Assembly (NCBI RefSeq): GCF_003173355.1 | Contig: NZ_QGMY01000007.1 | Span: 310,001-374,000, forward strand | Source: Methanospirillum lacunae | GTDB lineage: Archaea > Halobacteriota > Methanomicrobia > Methanomicrobiales > Methanospirillaceae | DNA: 64,000 bases | Reading direction: 5' to 3' | Shown: positions 43,843 through 54,972 of the stretch, piece after piece | Layout of the letters: each line of letters starts with the position of its first letter | How positions within the stretch are numbered: the first letter of the stretch is position 1 | Made by a program: the position numbers and the translations under genes | The notes under the pieces: model-generated | Told to the model about the DNA's origin: nothing | The model's database searches: none | Seen by the model: the letters and a program-made list of their open reading frames with translations, nothing else

Positions 43843-44136
43843 ATGGAGAAGGGACTAATACTTTATCCCTGCTATTTTGACGCTAAACTCATGCGCAAAG
43901 AGGGGCGCAGGGTTCCCAAGGAGCAGGCAGTTTTTGCACCTGCAACCCCGGATATTGAAAGAGCACTAGCGTCATGCGGAGTGAAGTACCGCAGAGAGAA
44001 GAAATCTCATCCATCCTGGTGGTGGAAACATGAAGGAAGGGTCATAGCTGAGTGTGAAGGCCCAAAAACAGAACTGCTCTCTAAAGTAGCATCAGAACTC
44101 AAAAAAATATCACCAAAAACTCCACCCAGAAAATAG
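43843..44136 (+). CDS. srp19: signal recognition particle protein SRP19
   Basis: 97-residue SRP19, which binds the tips of helices 6 and 8 of SRP RNA. It contains the start MEKGLILYPCYFDAKLMRKE, GRRVPKE and the HPSWWWKHEGR block. ATG 43843 is chosen because homologues start here and a TATA-like TTTATA at about 43813-43818 predicts transcription starting only a few bases before it. The frame open from 43810 would need transcription from further upstream. Its stop is directly followed by the ATG of the next gene. Confidence 0.92.
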   Translation: MEKGLILYPCYFDAKLMRKEGRRVPKEQAVFAPATPDIERALASCGVKYRREKKSHPSWWWKHEGRVIAECEGPKTELLSKVASELKKISPKTPPRK

Positions 44137-44778
44137 ATGTACGATCTACATACCCATACCATCCTCTCAGATGGTGAACTCCTTCCCTGCGAACTCATCA
44201 GGAGAATGTCAGTTCTAGGCTACGACACTGTTGGTATAACCGATCATGCGGACATGAGCAATATCAGCCATATTATTGCTGCCATCGAAAGGGTCAGAAG
44301 CTCTGCCGAGGAGTATGGGATCAGGCTTCTGACCGGCGTGGAAATAACCCATGTTCCCCCGATTGAGATTCACCGCCTTGCAAAGCTGGCAAAAGATGAA
44401 GGTGCTGATATCGTTGTTGTTCATGGTGAAACCGTGGTTGAACCAGTAGCACCCGGAACAAATATGCAGGCCTGTACCTGTGAGTATGTTGATGTCCTTG
44501 CTCATCCCGGGCTCATTACGAGAGAAGAGGCTCAGGAGGCTTCTGAGAGAGAGATCTTCCTTGAGATAACAGCACGGGGAGGACACAACCGGACCAATGG
44601 ACATGTAGCCTTAGTCGCCAGTGAGACTGGATGCAATCTGGTTGTGGATTCTGACGCTCATGCACCCGGCGATCTTATGAATGATCATACCAGGGAACTT
44701 GTGATCAGGGGAGCAGGTGTCCCATCAGGGCGTGCTGAAGAGATACTGACCTTAAAAACAAACCGGTTTTACCGCTGA
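44137..44778 (+). CDS. PHP-domain phosphoesterase (histidinol-phosphatase-like)
   Basis: 213 residues of the PHP fold: metal ligands in DLHTHTILSDGE (residues 3-14), ITDHADMSN (about 36-44), later His in VVVHGETV and DVLAHPGL, and DSDAHAP near the C-terminus. PHP enzymes hydrolyse phosphoesters using a trinuclear metal centre. Histidinol phosphate is one possible substrate but not the only one. ATG follows the SRP19 stop without a gap, so the two are coupled. T-rich sequence at about 44784 follows the stop. Confidence 0.85.
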   Translation: MYDLHTHTILSDGELLPCELIRRMSVLGYDTVGITDHADMSNISHIIAAIERVRSSAEEYGIRLLTGVEITHVPPIEIHRLAKLAKDEGADIVVVHGETVVEPVAPGTNMQACTCEYVDVLAHPGLITREEAQEASEREIFLEITARGGHNRTNGHVALVASETGCNLVVDSDAHAPGDLMNDHTRELVIRGAGVPSGRAEEILTLKTNRFYR

Positions 44779-44882
44779 TAGCACTCTTTTTTAAACATTC
44801 ACCTAAAGTATAAATACGGGCCAACCGCACATATATACGTTGCTTAGTCAATCTCCGGTGGGGGGATTAATTTTTTCAGGTG

Positions 44883-45119
44883 ATGCATGTGGTTCGCGCG
44901 ATTGGTCGGGTAAAATGTAGTTCAGGGAGCCATATGCTCATCGTCGAGTGTGATGCTGCCAAACTTCCCCGTCTGTACAGTCATGTACTGGACAAACGGT
45001 GGAAGCCGGTTGGAAAACTCGTAGAGATATTCGGAAATATATCATCCCCGTATGCAGCTGTTCTCTGTACCATTCAGGATCGGGAGAAGCTGATCGGTGA
45101 GAAAGTGTTTATAAAATAA
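44883..45119 (+). CDS. gar1: Gar1, H/ACA ribonucleoprotein subunit
   Basis: About 78 residues. Gar1 is part of the H/ACA pseudouridylation particle with Cbf5, Nop10 and L7Ae. The RRM-unrelated beta-barrel core is visible in IGRVKCSSGSHMLIVECD, GKLVEIFGNISSPYAAVLC. The exact start is unsure: ATG 44883 or GTG 44889 (GGTGAT lies 4 nt before the latter). Two TATA-like boxes (about 44808 and 44831) lie upstream. It precedes the TFB gene by 15 nt, an archaeal gene order seen widely. Confidence 0.9.
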   Translation: MHVVRAIGRVKCSSGSHMLIVECDAAKLPRLYSHVLDKRWKPVGKLVEIFGNISSPYAAVLCTIQDREKLIGEKVFIK

Positions 45120-45134
45120 AATCAGGAGAGAGAG

Positions 45135-46148
45135 ATGTCAGAAGAGATAGAAAAACTCCGGACGCTTCAGAAAGAGAGGGAAGCTCTGAAAAACCGTCTC
45201 GTCGGAAAGGTTGCCGAGAAACAGAAGAGGGTCGAGAACCAGACCGAGACGCAATGTCCTGAGTGTGGAAGCAGGCAACTGGTTCACGATTACGAGCGTG
45301 CAGAACTTGTGTGTCAGCAGTGCGGTCTCGTCCTTGATGCTGAGTTCATTGATCGTGGCCCTGAATGGCGTGCATTCGATCATGACCAGCGTATGAAGAG
45401 GTCCCGTGTCGGTGCTCCGATGACCTTTACAATCCACGACAAGGGTCTCTCGACTATGATTGACTGGCGTAACCGTGACAGTTACGGTCGTGCTATCTCA
45501 TCCAAGAACCGTGCACAACTGTACCGTCTCAGAAAGTGGCAGCGGAGAATCAGGGTCAGCAACGCAACAGAGCGTAACCTTGCATTTGCACTCTCTGAAC
45601 TGGACCGTATGGCCTCTGCCCTTGGTCTTCCACGTAACGTTCGTGAGACTGCTGCAGTGGTATACCGAGATGCAGTTGACAAGAATCTGATCAGGGGAAG
45701 AAGTATTGAGGGTGTCGCAGCAGCAGCCCTCTACGCAGCTTGCAGGCAATGCAGTGTTCCACGAACCCTTGATGAGATTGCAGAGGTGTCACGTGTATCC
45801 CGAAAAGAGATCGGAAGAACATACAGATTCATCTCACGTGAACTCGGGCTTAAACTCCTCCCAACCTCACCAATCGACTACGTGCCAAGGTTCTGTTCAG
45901 GTCTCCAGTTGAAAGGAGAGGTTCAGAGCAGGGCTGTAGAAATCCTCAGACAGGCCGGAGAGCGTGAACTCACATCCGGGCGCGGACCGACTGGCGTCGC
46001 AGCCGCAGCAATATACATATCTTCCATTCTTGGCGGTGAACGCCGGACCCAGCGTGAGGTTGCTGAGGTAGCAGGCGTAACAGAAGTTACGATCAGAAAC
46101 CGGTATAAGGAACTGGCAGAAAAGTTAGATATTGAGATCATCCTCTAA
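45135..46148 (+). CDS. tfb: transcription initiation factor B (TFB/TFIIB)
   Basis: 337 residues. TFB bridges TBP/TATA and RNA polymerase. An N-terminal coiled region precedes the zinc ribbon ([13 protein letters not shown]...CQQCGLVLD, about 36-57), then the B-finger/linker ([20 protein letters not shown]) and two cyclin folds (about 140-235 and 240-335), including [19 protein letters not shown] and [15 protein letters not shown]. It is intact and presumably the general TFB. Confidence 0.97.
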   Translation: MSEEIEKLRTLQKEREALKNRLVGKVAEKQKRVENQTETQCPECGSRQLVHDYERAELVCQQCGLVLDAEFIDRGPEWRAFDHDQRMKRSRVGAPMTFTIHDKGLSTMIDWRNRDSYGRAISSKNRAQLYRLRKWQRRIRVSNATERNLAFALSELDRMASALGLPRNVRETAAVVYRDAVDKNLIRGRSIEGVAAAALYAACRQCSVPRTLDEIAEVSRVSRKEIGRTYRFISRELGLKLLPTSPIDYVPRFCSGLQLKGEVQSRAVEILRQAGERELTSGRGPTGVAAAAIYISSILGGERRTQREVAEVAGVTEVTIRNRYKELAEKLDIEIIL

Positions 46149-46164
46149 AATCCTCTTTTTCTTG

Positions 46165-46236
46165 GGGCTCGTAGATCAGGGGTAGATCGCTACGTTCGCA
46201 ACGTAGAGGCCGCGGGTTCAAATCCCGCCGGGTCCA
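46165..46236 (+). tRNA. tRNA-Ala (CGC anticodon)
   Basis: Acceptor GGGCTCG pairs with CGGGTCC, giving the G3:U70 pair that identifies alanine; discriminator A. Anticodon stem CTACG/CGTAG surrounds loop TTCGCAA with anticodon CGC. D arm GATC/GATC and T arm GCGGG/CCCGC are regular. It is 72 nt, 16 nt after tfb, on the same strand. Confidence 0.95.
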
Positions 46237-46251
46237 TAAAAAAAGTGATTA

Positions 46252-47406
46252 TCAGGTTTTATTAGATAACAGACAGTCAGGGTCGATAACAGACCGCATG
46301 ATGACTGGAACCTTGATACCTGCTTCTCCAGGAACTCCCATCAGGCTATAGTAGAGATTCCATGTTCCTGAACTGCTTTTGTGAATTTCAGGATCCAGGA
46401 TCCATACACCTTTCTGCTCACTCTCAAGGATCGGTTCATTTATAGAATGAGAAAATGTGAGTCCATCAGACGAGGTGGCCAGCATCAGTCGCTGTCCTTT
46501 AGCCCCTACAGATAGATCCACATAAAAGAGTCAGTACGTCCCATTTTGAAGGAGTGCCACTGTTGGATCCGTTGCTGATTCCAGACGATACCCTTCATCG
46601 TTCATCCAGGTCTTCCCATCATCACCTGATACAGCACTCCTGATGGCTCCTTCAGATACAGCATAGTACATCCTGAGTTTTCCATCAGCCATCCGAAGCC
46701 CGGAAGGAATCGAGTACTGTCCTTTCATGTCCTGATCAGGGACCTGGGAGAGTTTCACCTTTCCTTCCGGAGTGAACCTGAAACCATCTTTGGACCGGGC
46801 ACTGTACAGTGAAGGACCATTCTCATCATTGATCCCATAGATCATCCGGTATCCACCATCAGAAGTGGAAAACACCCATGGACTTGAGAATGGAGAAGAG
46901 GCATTACTCTCATCAGAAGGGAGCAGGCATCCATCAGGGAATTCATGCCACTCTGACCCATCGGCTGATCCTGCACACCTGACACCTTCTCCTATTCCAG
47001 AATAATATGCCATAAGGTTGCCATCGGGGAGTGTTGCCACTGTTATTGAAGATCCAAGCAGACCAGTCATTTCAGGCGTTCCCACACAGTCACGGATCCT
47101 GATCATCCCGGGCACATACTTCTGAGTTGAAGAGCCGAAGGTGAAGATGATCTGGTCTGATCCATTCAATGGAAAGGTGATATTTCTGCTCTGAGCCTGG
47201 TGTCCGGTGACTGTTGCAGCGATCTTATGCTCACCAACCTGTACATCTGAGAGATTCTGAGGAGTAGTCCCGATATATGATCCGTCCACGAATATTGCCA
47301 CCCCCGGCAGATCAGCATCCACTCTGACAGAACCCATAGCCCCGGCAGGGAGCAGGAGCAGCAGAAGGGTAATGAACAGGAGGACCATCAAACGGGGATT
47401 TTTCAT
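46252..47406 (-). pseudogene. exported PEGA plus glycosidase-like beta-propeller protein, interrupted by in-frame TGA
   Basis: From ATG 47406 the frame encodes a signal peptide, one PEGA domain (about 25-90) and a sialidase/arabinanase-like propeller with repeated blades (TVATLPDGNLMAYYSGIGEG, LRMADGKLRMYYAVSEG). It stops at TGA 46533-46531 after ALLQNGTY. The same frame then continues open as LFYVDLSVGAKGQRLML to 46252 with another blade (GTWNLYYSLMG). The context NGTY-stop-LFYVD suggests a tryptophan codon (TGG) changed to TGA. The 291-residue product would lack its last blades. It may be a recent nonsense mutation, a sequencing error or rare readthrough. Confidence 0.7.
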
Positions 47407-47598
47407 ATCATGGGATCAGCATGCATTGAATAAGTATTTTCGTGTAATCCCGGGCTGAAAAAACCATATAACATGGGGCAAACGGATAGCACGCAGGGTA
47501 TCTGCACTTCAACCTGACATAAGTTCATAAAAATTCATTTTTGGATGATAGATAATCAGATTCTGACCGATGAGATATAAAGAGGATAGAATCAGAGG

Positions 47599-48732
47599 TT
47601 ATACAACCTTTTCGATGCGGTTCATTGCTTCTGCAAGTGTATCCATTGAGGCTGCATAACTGAGCCTGATCCATCCGGGTGTATTAAACGCGACTCCTGG
47701 GGTCACTGCAACATGGGCCTCTTCCAGCCAGCGGTTTGCAATTGATGCATCATCTCCATCGACTTTGAGGTAGGCATAAAAAGCACCTTCTGCCGGGGCA
47801 TACCCAATTCCCATATCCATCAATCGGTTAAGAACAAATTCACGGCGACGTTCAAACTCGTTTCTCATTTCACTGATACACTGCTGTGGTCCTTTGAGGG
47901 CAGCTACAGCACCGAACATCGCAAAGGTTGTCGGATGGCTGATTGTATGCTGTTGCACCTTATTCATGTACCCGAGGATCTCCTTCGGAGCAACCGCATA
48001 CCCAAGACGCCAGCCGGTCATCGCATATGCCTTTGAAAACCCATTTATTGTGATCGTCCGATCTACCATTCCTGGAAACATTGCCAGTGAAAAATGGATC
48101 TGCCCATATACCAGTTTTTCATAGATCTCATCAGAGAGGGCAACAAGATCATGATCCTGACAGATGTCAGAGACCAGCCTGAGAGATTCCCGGTTTAAGA
48201 CCGATCCGGACGGGTTTGACGGACTGTTGACGATGATCATTCTGGTCTTGTTGTTTATCTTCTCAAGAAGGGAGTCTTCGACCTGGAAAGTTTTCTTATG
48301 AAGAGGGTGATGAACCGGGGTTCCTCCGGCAATCTGGATACATGGTTCGTAACTCACCCATGAAGGATCCAGAATAACAGCCTCATCACCGGGGTTAAGT
48401 ACCGCCTCGCATGCCTCATAGATCGCATCCTTTGCTCCGCAGGTGACAATGACCTGATCATTTGTACATGAAAATCCGTTTTCAGCCTCTATTTTTTCAG
48501 AAATCGCTGATAAAAGAGATGGGATCCCTTTTCCGGGGGCATAATGAGTTTCTCCCCGGTTAAGTGCATCGATACAGGCGGCGGTGATGTGGGCTGGTGT
48601 CGGGAAATCAGGCTCTCCAATAGAGAGACTGATCACATCGACCCCTGATGCCTGTAATCGTCGAGCCTTATCAGTGATCTCGATGGTCGCTGAGGGGGCA
48701 ATAGCTGCAAGTTTTGACGAGAATGATCTCAT
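47599..48732 (-). CDS. PLP-dependent aminotransferase, aspartate aminotransferase-like
   Basis: Fold-type I class I/II aminotransferase (377 aa). It has [13 protein letters not shown] near residue 38, [25 protein letters not shown], and the PLP lysine in [16 protein letters not shown] (about 230-245), with the substrate carboxylate arginine near the end (GWIRLSYA). It probably moves amino groups between aspartate or another amino acid and 2-oxoglutarate. Its ATG overlaps the ribH stop by 4 nt, as last gene of the riboflavin operon. Confidence 0.92.
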   Translation of the reverse strand: MRSFSSKLAAIAPSATIEITDKARRLQASGVDVISLSIGEPDFPTPAHITAACIDALNRGETHYAPGKGIPSLLSAISEKIEAENGFSCTNDQVIVTCGAKDAIYEACEAVLNPGDEAVILDPSWVSYEPCIQIAGGTPVHHPLHKKTFQVEDSLLEKINNKTRMIIVNSPSNPSGSVLNRESLRLVSDICQDHDLVALSDEIYEKLVYGQIHFSLAMFPGMVDRTITINGFSKAYAMTGWRLGYAVAPKEILGYMNKVQQHTISHPTTFAMFGAVAALKGPQQCISEMRNEFERRREFVLNRLMDMGIGYAPAEGAFYAYLKVDGDDASIANRWLEEAHVAVTPGVAFNTPGWIRLSYAASMDTLAEAMNRIEKVV

Positions 48733-49136
48733 GCCAATCGTTGAACGAGTTTGATGGCTGATTCAACAGCCCGCTTACCATAATCGACACGGTCATTTGC
48801 TTCAAGCCGGGTCATACCCGGACCGGATATACCGAGGGTTACCGGCTTTTCGAACTCGAGAGAGAGATCAATAATCTTACGTGCTGCATGTTGGACTACG
48901 ATCTCGTCATGCTCAGTTGATCCCTCGATCACACATCCTATAGTGACAACAGCATCAACATTCTTTTGTTTGAGCATCTTCTTGATCGCAAGAGGCATGT
49001 CATATGCCCCGGGAACATAGAAACGCTCGACAACCTCAGCTCCAAGAAACTTTGCATGCTCCTCTGCCTCGATCTCCATCATGTAGGTGATGTCTCGGTT
49101 GAATTCCGCAACCACAAATCCCAGTTTTATTGCCAT
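48729..49136 (-). CDS. ribH: 6,7-dimethyl-8-ribityllumazine synthase
   Basis: Lumazine synthase (135 aa) condenses 5-amino-6-ribitylaminouracil with 3,4-dihydroxy-2-butanone 4-phosphate. [11 protein letters not shown] is the phosphate/ring site, [13 protein letters not shown] and [15 protein letters not shown] carry the active-site histidine region. It lies 15 nt after the riboflavin synthase gene and is coupled by overlap to the aminotransferase. The product feeds riboflavin and F420-related flavin chemistry. Confidence 0.96.
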   Translation of the reverse strand: MAIKLGFVVAEFNRDITYMMEIEAEEHAKFLGAEVVERFYVPGAYDMPLAIKKMLKQKNVDAVVTIGCVIEGSTEHDEIVVQHAARKIIDLSLEFEKPVTLGISGPGMTRLEANDRVDYGKRAVESAIKLVQRLA

Positions 49137-49151
49137 TATTAAATCTCCTGG

Positions 49152-50737
<1,586 letters not shown>

Positions 50738-50788
50738 ACAATTCAGCTATACTTATACCACTACTGCCTGATTATATCTTGGAAGATT

Positions 50789-51181
50789 ATGGTTGATGTG
50801 AGCATCATCTGCGGTTCTGCCTCTGATGAAGAGGTAGCAGAGAAAGTCTGGACTGTCTTGAAAGAAAAGGGTATCTCATATGATTACCAGGTCATATCAG
50901 CCCACCGAAACCCCGGCAGGCTTGACGAGTATGTTGCAGGATCAGACGCAAAGATCTATATTTGTATTGCCGGACTTTCGGCTGCCCTTCCCGGAGTTGT
51001 TGCATCTAAAACAGAAAAACCGGTCATCGGTGTGCCAATTTCAGGAAAACTCATGGGCGGACTCGATGCCCTTCTCTCGATTGTACAGATGCCCAAGGGT
51101 GTACCCGTGGCTTGTGTCGGAGTTGATAACGGACAAAACGCTGCACTTCTCGCAATAAGAATTCTAAATCTCTGTACATAA
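50789..51181 (+). CDS. purE: PurE, AIR carboxylase / N5-CAIR mutase
   Basis: 130 residues from ATG 50789; the much longer upstream frame runs antisense through the aminotransferase gene and is not coding. [19 protein letters not shown] and the phosphate/CO2 region [20 protein letters not shown] are the PurE signatures. It carries out the carboxylation step of purine synthesis. The usual H in HLPG is replaced by Ala-Leu-Pro-Gly, so assignment to class I or II is uncertain. No purK is nearby. Confidence 0.9.
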   Translation: MVDVSIICGSASDEEVAEKVWTVLKEKGISYDYQVISAHRNPGRLDEYVAGSDAKIYICIAGLSAALPGVVASKTEKPVIGVPISGKLMGGLDALLSIVQMPKGVPVACVGVDNGQNAALLAIRILNLCT

Positions 51182-51470
51182 CACAATCACGGTATGACAT
51201 CGAAGGTAGTTTTTCAATAGGACAGTAATATAACACAGGAACAGGGCCCAATTTCCCGTTAATAACATCCAAATTTTTAAAACTCGTTATTAGGTTCAGC
51301 TGATTCAAATGGATTTCAGCTTTCCAGTTACCCTAGAAGGCTGGTATCTCTTCTTTTTATTTCAACAACAGGTCAAGAATTCCCAGTGAACAATTCCTGT
51401 TAGAGTAAACAATTACAATGAATATCGTCTTAACCGAGACGGTGAGATAAAAAAAGTGGTATTGAAGTAT

Positions 51471-51761
51471 TTAGTACCGGCGACGGTTGCCACCGTAGCC
51501 GCCACCGCTGCCAAAGTCGCTGCGGGGCTGCATTGGGCGTGCTTCGTCAATACGGAGGGTACGGCCTTCGAAAACAGTCTGGTTCAGTGCATCCATTGCT
51601 GCCTGGGCTTCCTCAGAGGTTCCCATTTCAACAAAGGCGAATCCTTTCTGTTCGATTACTTTTACACTTGCTACTTCACCGTACTGGGTGAATAAATCAC
51701 GAAGCTGACCTTCATTAACAGAGTATGTCAGGTTACCAACGTAGAGTCTCTTTCCTTCCAT
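51471..51761 (-). CDS. RRM RNA-binding protein, copy 2
   Basis: 96 residues: one RRM with RNP2 RLYVGNLTYSV and RNP1 KGFAFVEM, then a short Gly/Arg/Tyr-rich tail (GSGGGYGGNRRRY). Similar small RRM proteins in cyanobacteria and other microbes act in cold response. It is a tandem duplicate of the gene at 52011-52301 and is highly similar at DNA level too. It has its own long leader (51762-about 51930) with a TATA-like GGTATAAG near 51945. Confidence 0.93.
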   Translation of the reverse strand: MEGKRLYVGNLTYSVNEGQLRDLFTQYGEVASVKVIEQKGFAFVEMGTSEEAQAAMDALNQTVFEGRTLRIDEARPMQPRSDFGSGGGYGGNRRRY

Positions 51762-51980
51762 TGCTAAATCACAGATTCCTTATGTTACATCCGCGAGCTG
51801 GCCATCCTGAAAAAATATTCAGAATAAATCAGAGGATTTCCGAAAACAGCCTGAAAACGATTGTCCGTCTTACCGACGAAAATTGCTCACGAAAACTATT
51901 GTCAGGATATTCCTGCGTCTGTGTTATAATGTTACTATTACAGGTTCTTATACCTGCGTATCATGTTATGCAAATTTCTT

Positions 51981-52001
51981 AAAAAAAGATCCCCAGAGGG
52001 G
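51981..52001 (-). terminator. intrinsic-type terminator between the two RRM genes
   Basis: On the minus strand CCCC-TCT-GGGG is followed by ATC and seven T, starting about 10 nt after the stop of RRM copy 1. It should end that transcript and separate the expression of the two copies. Confidence 0.6.
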
Positions 52002-52010
52002 TATACTGTA

Positions 52011-52301
52011 TTAGTAACGGCGTCCGGCGCCGCCACCATATCCACCGCGGTCAAATTCGCGGCGTGGCTGCATCGGGCGTGCTTCGTCAATACGGAGGGT
52101 ACGGCCCTCGAACACGGTCTGGTTCAGTGCATCCATTGCTGCCTGGGCTTCCTCAGAAGTTCCCATCTCAACGAAACCGAATCCTTTCTGCTCGATAACC
52201 TTGGCGCTGACCACATCACCATACTTGGAGAATAATTCCCTGAGCTGGGCTTCATTTACGGAGTACGTCAGGTTTCCGACGTAGAGTCTCTTTCCTTCCA
52301 T
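52011..52301 (-). CDS. RRM RNA-binding protein, copy 1
   Basis: 96 residues with the same architecture as its neighbour: RNP2 RLYVGNLTYSV, RNP1 KGFGFVEM, and a Gly/Arg/Tyr tail (GGYGGGAGRRY). Eight substitutions in the RRM distinguish the copies, mostly conservative, and the tails differ more. Its leader of about 105 nt (TATA-like TTATATAG near 52430) contains a perfect ATCTGCC-TCA-GGCAGAT hairpin (52399-52415). It is likely to bind single-stranded RNA as a chaperone (family inference). Confidence 0.93.
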   Translation of the reverse strand: MEGKRLYVGNLTYSVNEAQLRELFSKYGDVVSAKVIEQKGFGFVEMGTSEEAQAAMDALNQTVFEGRTLRIDEARPMQPRREFDRGGYGGGAGRRY

Positions 52302-52398
52302 AGCAAATCACGTAACTAATTTACATACGCAGATAGCGGCCACAGATCAGGGATCTTGATGATGCCCACGGACTGACGAACATAGCTTTTTCAGAAAC

Positions 52399-52415
52399 GA
52401 TCTGCCTGAGGCAGA
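52399..52415 (-). promoter_or_regulatory. hairpin in the leader of RRM copy 1
   Basis: A perfect 7-bp inverted repeat with a 3-nt loop sits at the predicted 5' end of the mRNA, about 100 nt before the ATG. It could affect mRNA stability or temperature-dependent translation. Only the structure is seen; the role is inference. Confidence 0.35.
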
Positions 52416-52538
52416 TGATGCTTCGAGCGACTATATAACCGGACTACCGTACGTCTGCACGCAAATATTGGTAACATCTATTAAAAAATCTTCCTCACCC
52501 TGCAGGAACACGGAAACCTTCCCAATATGGACTCAGTT

Positions 52539-53789
52539 TCATCCGAAGATATCCCTGACCATCTTCACTGCACAGAGATCTCCACACATGGAACAGGTCT
52601 CACGATTACCATCTCTATCATGAATTTCTTTTGCACGCTCAGGAAAGAGAGAAAGAGAGAACTGTTGTTTCCAGTCAAGGTCCCGGCGTGCCTGTCCCAT
52701 CTGCACCTCACGGTTATAAGCAGCAGCGTTTCCCTGGGCAAGATCGCCAACATGGGCTGCTAAAACCGACGCCCTTGTTCCTTCAATAATATCGTTTGTC
52801 CTGGGAAGGGCAAGATGCTCACTCGGCGAGACCATGCAGAGGAAATTTGCCCCGTTCTGGCAGGCGATTGCTCCTCCAATTGCTCCGGTGATATGATCGT
52901 ATCCAGCTGCAATGTCGGTCACCAGAGGTCCGAGGAGGTAAAGGGGAGCCATGCCCGTGAGTTCTTTGATCATCTTCACGTTGTATCCAATCTGATCGAT
53001 TGGCATATGTCCCGGCCCTTCTATCATGCGCTGAACACCATGCTCATGAGCACGCCTTGCAAGCCTTCCAAGGTTCAGGTACTCAACAGTCTTGGCTTCC
53101 CGCATGGCATCCTCATGGCAACCAGGCCTCATCCCGTCTCCCAGACTTGCAACCACGTCATATTCGGCCAGGATCTCAAGGAGATAATCATACTCTGCCC
53201 AGAGCGGGTTTTCTTCATCCCGGGAGATCATCATCGCTGCATGAAATGAGCCACCCCTGGAGACGACGCCCATTGTTCTGGGATCCTGGCGGAGACTCTG
53301 CACTACTTCACGATTCACTCCGCAATGGAGTGTGAGAAAATCAACACCCTGCTCACAATGCTCGCGAATGACTTTAAAGAGCAGATCAGCATCAAGGTCA
53401 GCAACATTTCCCGCACGCCTGACTGCCTCATAGATTGGGACGGTCCCGACAGTCACCGGAAAGGAGAGGATCATACTGCGTATTTTTGGAAGGTCGCCAC
53501 CTGTAGAGAGATCCATCAGGCAGTCTGCACCAGCAGATATTGCTGCAGTGGCCTTCTCCTTTTCCATGTCAACATCGCAGAGATCCTGAGAGGTTCCCAC
53601 GTTCACGTTGACCTTAACCCTGCATCCCTCCCCTATTGCACAGACCGGATGCTCTCGTCTTGGGTTTGCCGGGATCACTACCCTTCCGGTCCGGATCAGT
53701 CGCTCCAGCTGATCAGGTTCTATCAGTTCAGTCTTCGCAGCCTGGTTCAGCAGATCGAGATCAACCCTGTACTCCCGGGGAGTCACCAT
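52539..53789 (-). CDS. thiC: phosphomethylpyrimidine synthase ThiC
   Basis: ThiC (416 aa) is a non-canonical radical SAM enzyme that turns aminoimidazole ribotide into the HMP-phosphate pyrimidine of thiamine. It has VNVGTSQDLCDVDMEKEKA, TLHCGVNREVV, and the C-terminal [4Fe-4S] motif CSMCGDLCAVK. The archaeal form lacks the N-terminal extension of bacterial ThiC. It is divergent from an MBL gene with 37 nt between the starts, which leaves no room for a TPP riboswitch. Confidence 0.96.
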   Translation of the reverse strand: MVTPREYRVDLDLLNQAAKTELIEPDQLERLIRTGRVVIPANPRREHPVCAIGEGCRVKVNVNVGTSQDLCDVDMEKEKATAAISAGADCLMDLSTGGDLPKIRSMILSFPVTVGTVPIYEAVRRAGNVADLDADLLFKVIREHCEQGVDFLTLHCGVNREVVQSLRQDPRTMGVVSRGGSFHAAMMISRDEENPLWAEYDYLLEILAEYDVVASLGDGMRPGCHEDAMREAKTVEYLNLGRLARRAHEHGVQRMIEGPGHMPIDQIGYNVKMIKELTGMAPLYLLGPLVTDIAAGYDHITGAIGGAIACQNGANFLCMVSPSEHLALPRTNDIIEGTRASVLAAHVGDLAQGNAAAYNREVQMGQARRDLDWKQQFSLSLFPERAKEIHDRDGNRETCSMCGDLCAVKMVRDIFG

Positions 53790-53826
53790 ATCATACTTTT
53801 TTGCCTTGAGGGAATATCATAGTCAC

Positions 53827-54432
53827 ATGACCATCAAGCTCATCCCGGGCAGAGGGATGTATGCCAATGCCTATCTCGCACAGGGAACCGTTCTTGTGGA
53901 TGCCGGGATCACCCCGATGTCAGTTGAGGCGCATCGGGAATCCATCAAATATATTGTGCTCACCCACTGCCACTTTGACCATATTGCATATTTGGGACCA
54001 TTGGTTAGTATGACAGGAGCAAAGGTCTGCATTCATGCAGCAGATGCAGATGGACTCAGAGAAGACAATCTGAATCTTGCAATGCAGTTCGGCTCACATT
54101 CCCCCGGAATAATTCCAGATATTATCCTTGAGGATGGAAACCAGCTGGAAGGGCTAGAAGTTATCCACACCCCTGGTCATACACCTGGGAGTATCTGCCT
54201 CTATAACAAAGAAACAAGAGATCTCATCTCTGGAGACACCGTTTTTTCTGACGGGGCATTCGGGAGATACGACTTCCCAGGTGGAAGCCGGGAAACTCTT
54301 AGTACATCACTTGACCGGGTCGCAGATCTGGAAGTAAAAGGATTGTACCCGGGACATGGACTTCCTGCTCTTGATCATGGAGAACGGCACATCAAGGCTG
54401 CCCAGGCTCTCATGAGATCAGGGTATGCCTGA
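53827..54432 (+). CDS. MBL-fold metallo-hydrolase
   Basis: 201 residues from ATG 53827. The binuclear metal motif is LTHCHFDHIAYL (about 44-55), further ligands are in HTPGHTPGSICLY, SGDTVFSDG and YPGHGLPAL. It resembles glyoxalase II and related thioester hydrolases, but substrate is not evident. The stop is 3 nt before the next gene, so they are co-transcribed. Confidence 0.88.
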   Translation: MTIKLIPGRGMYANAYLAQGTVLVDAGITPMSVEAHRESIKYIVLTHCHFDHIAYLGPLVSMTGAKVCIHAADADGLREDNLNLAMQFGSHSPGIIPDIILEDGNQLEGLEVIHTPGHTPGSICLYNKETRDLISGDTVFSDGAFGRYDFPGGSRETLSTSLDRVADLEVKGLYPGHGLPALDHGERHIKAAQALMRSGYA

Positions 54433-54435
54433 TCA

Positions 54436-54903
54436 ATGAAACCAGGAATCTATGTTCTCCTTCTCTTTGGAGAGGGTGCAGTCAGAATCGGATCTCTTGG
54501 AACAATTTCATTCTCACCAGGGTTTTATTCATATGTTGGATCTGCTCTCGGGCCAGGTGGGCTCGCCCGGGTATCAAGACACATGATGGTGGCTCTGGCC
54601 AGGGACAGAAAACCCAGGTGGCATATAGATTATCTGCTCATGAATCCAGGCTTCAGACTTGTCCAGGTGTTCTGCGCTGCGACCCTTGAGCGACTAGAAT
54701 GCCCTCTTGCGCAGGCCATCAATCTCCCCCCAATCCAGAGGTTTGGATCCTCTGACTGTAGTTGTAAAGGGCACCTGTTCTTTTCTCCTGATAACCCGGA
54801 AAAAGTAATCATTGCGGCTTTTGATGCCATAAGGCTGCATCCAATGATCAAACAACCTACATTGTCCAGACATTTCCCCCGGAAAGAGTTTGGCAATGTA
54901 TAA
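54436..54903 (+). CDS. DUF123 GIY-YIG nuclease-like protein
   Basis: 155 residues. The N-terminal half has the GIY-type start (GIYVLLLF) and second half-motif (FYSYVGSALGPGGLARVSRHM) of the GIY-YIG fold. CPLAQAI and GSSDCSCKGHLFFS are typical of the archaeal DUF123 family, and the cysteine pair may bind metal. Whether it cuts DNA is unknown. It follows the MBL gene and precedes gap by 69 nt. Confidence 0.8.
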   Translation: MKPGIYVLLLFGEGAVRIGSLGTISFSPGFYSYVGSALGPGGLARVSRHMMVALARDRKPRWHIDYLLMNPGFRLVQVFCAATLERLECPLAQAINLPPIQRFGSSDCSCKGHLFFSPDNPEKVIIAAFDAIRLHPMIKQPTLSRHFPRKEFGNV

Positions 54904-54972
54904 TATTTGTGTAATCAGAATACCTCACACGGGAGGATCTGCACCGGATTGTCCGGTGAGAAATGAATTGTT

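Noticed and set aside
46531-46533. UGA as a selenocysteine codon
   Set aside because: The protein is a surface beta-propeller with a Trp expected at this site; no nearby selenocysteine structure is seen and the family is not redox active.
51182-51470. Possible gene in the gap after purE
   Set aside because: Open frames here are short, lack ribosome binding sites and recognisable motifs; the gap seems to hold only transcript ends (a CGTCT/AGACG inverted repeat and T-tracts near 51430-51455 on the minus strand).
53790-53826. TPP riboswitch before thiC
   Set aside because: Only 37 nt separate the divergent starts and no TPP-binding consensus is present.
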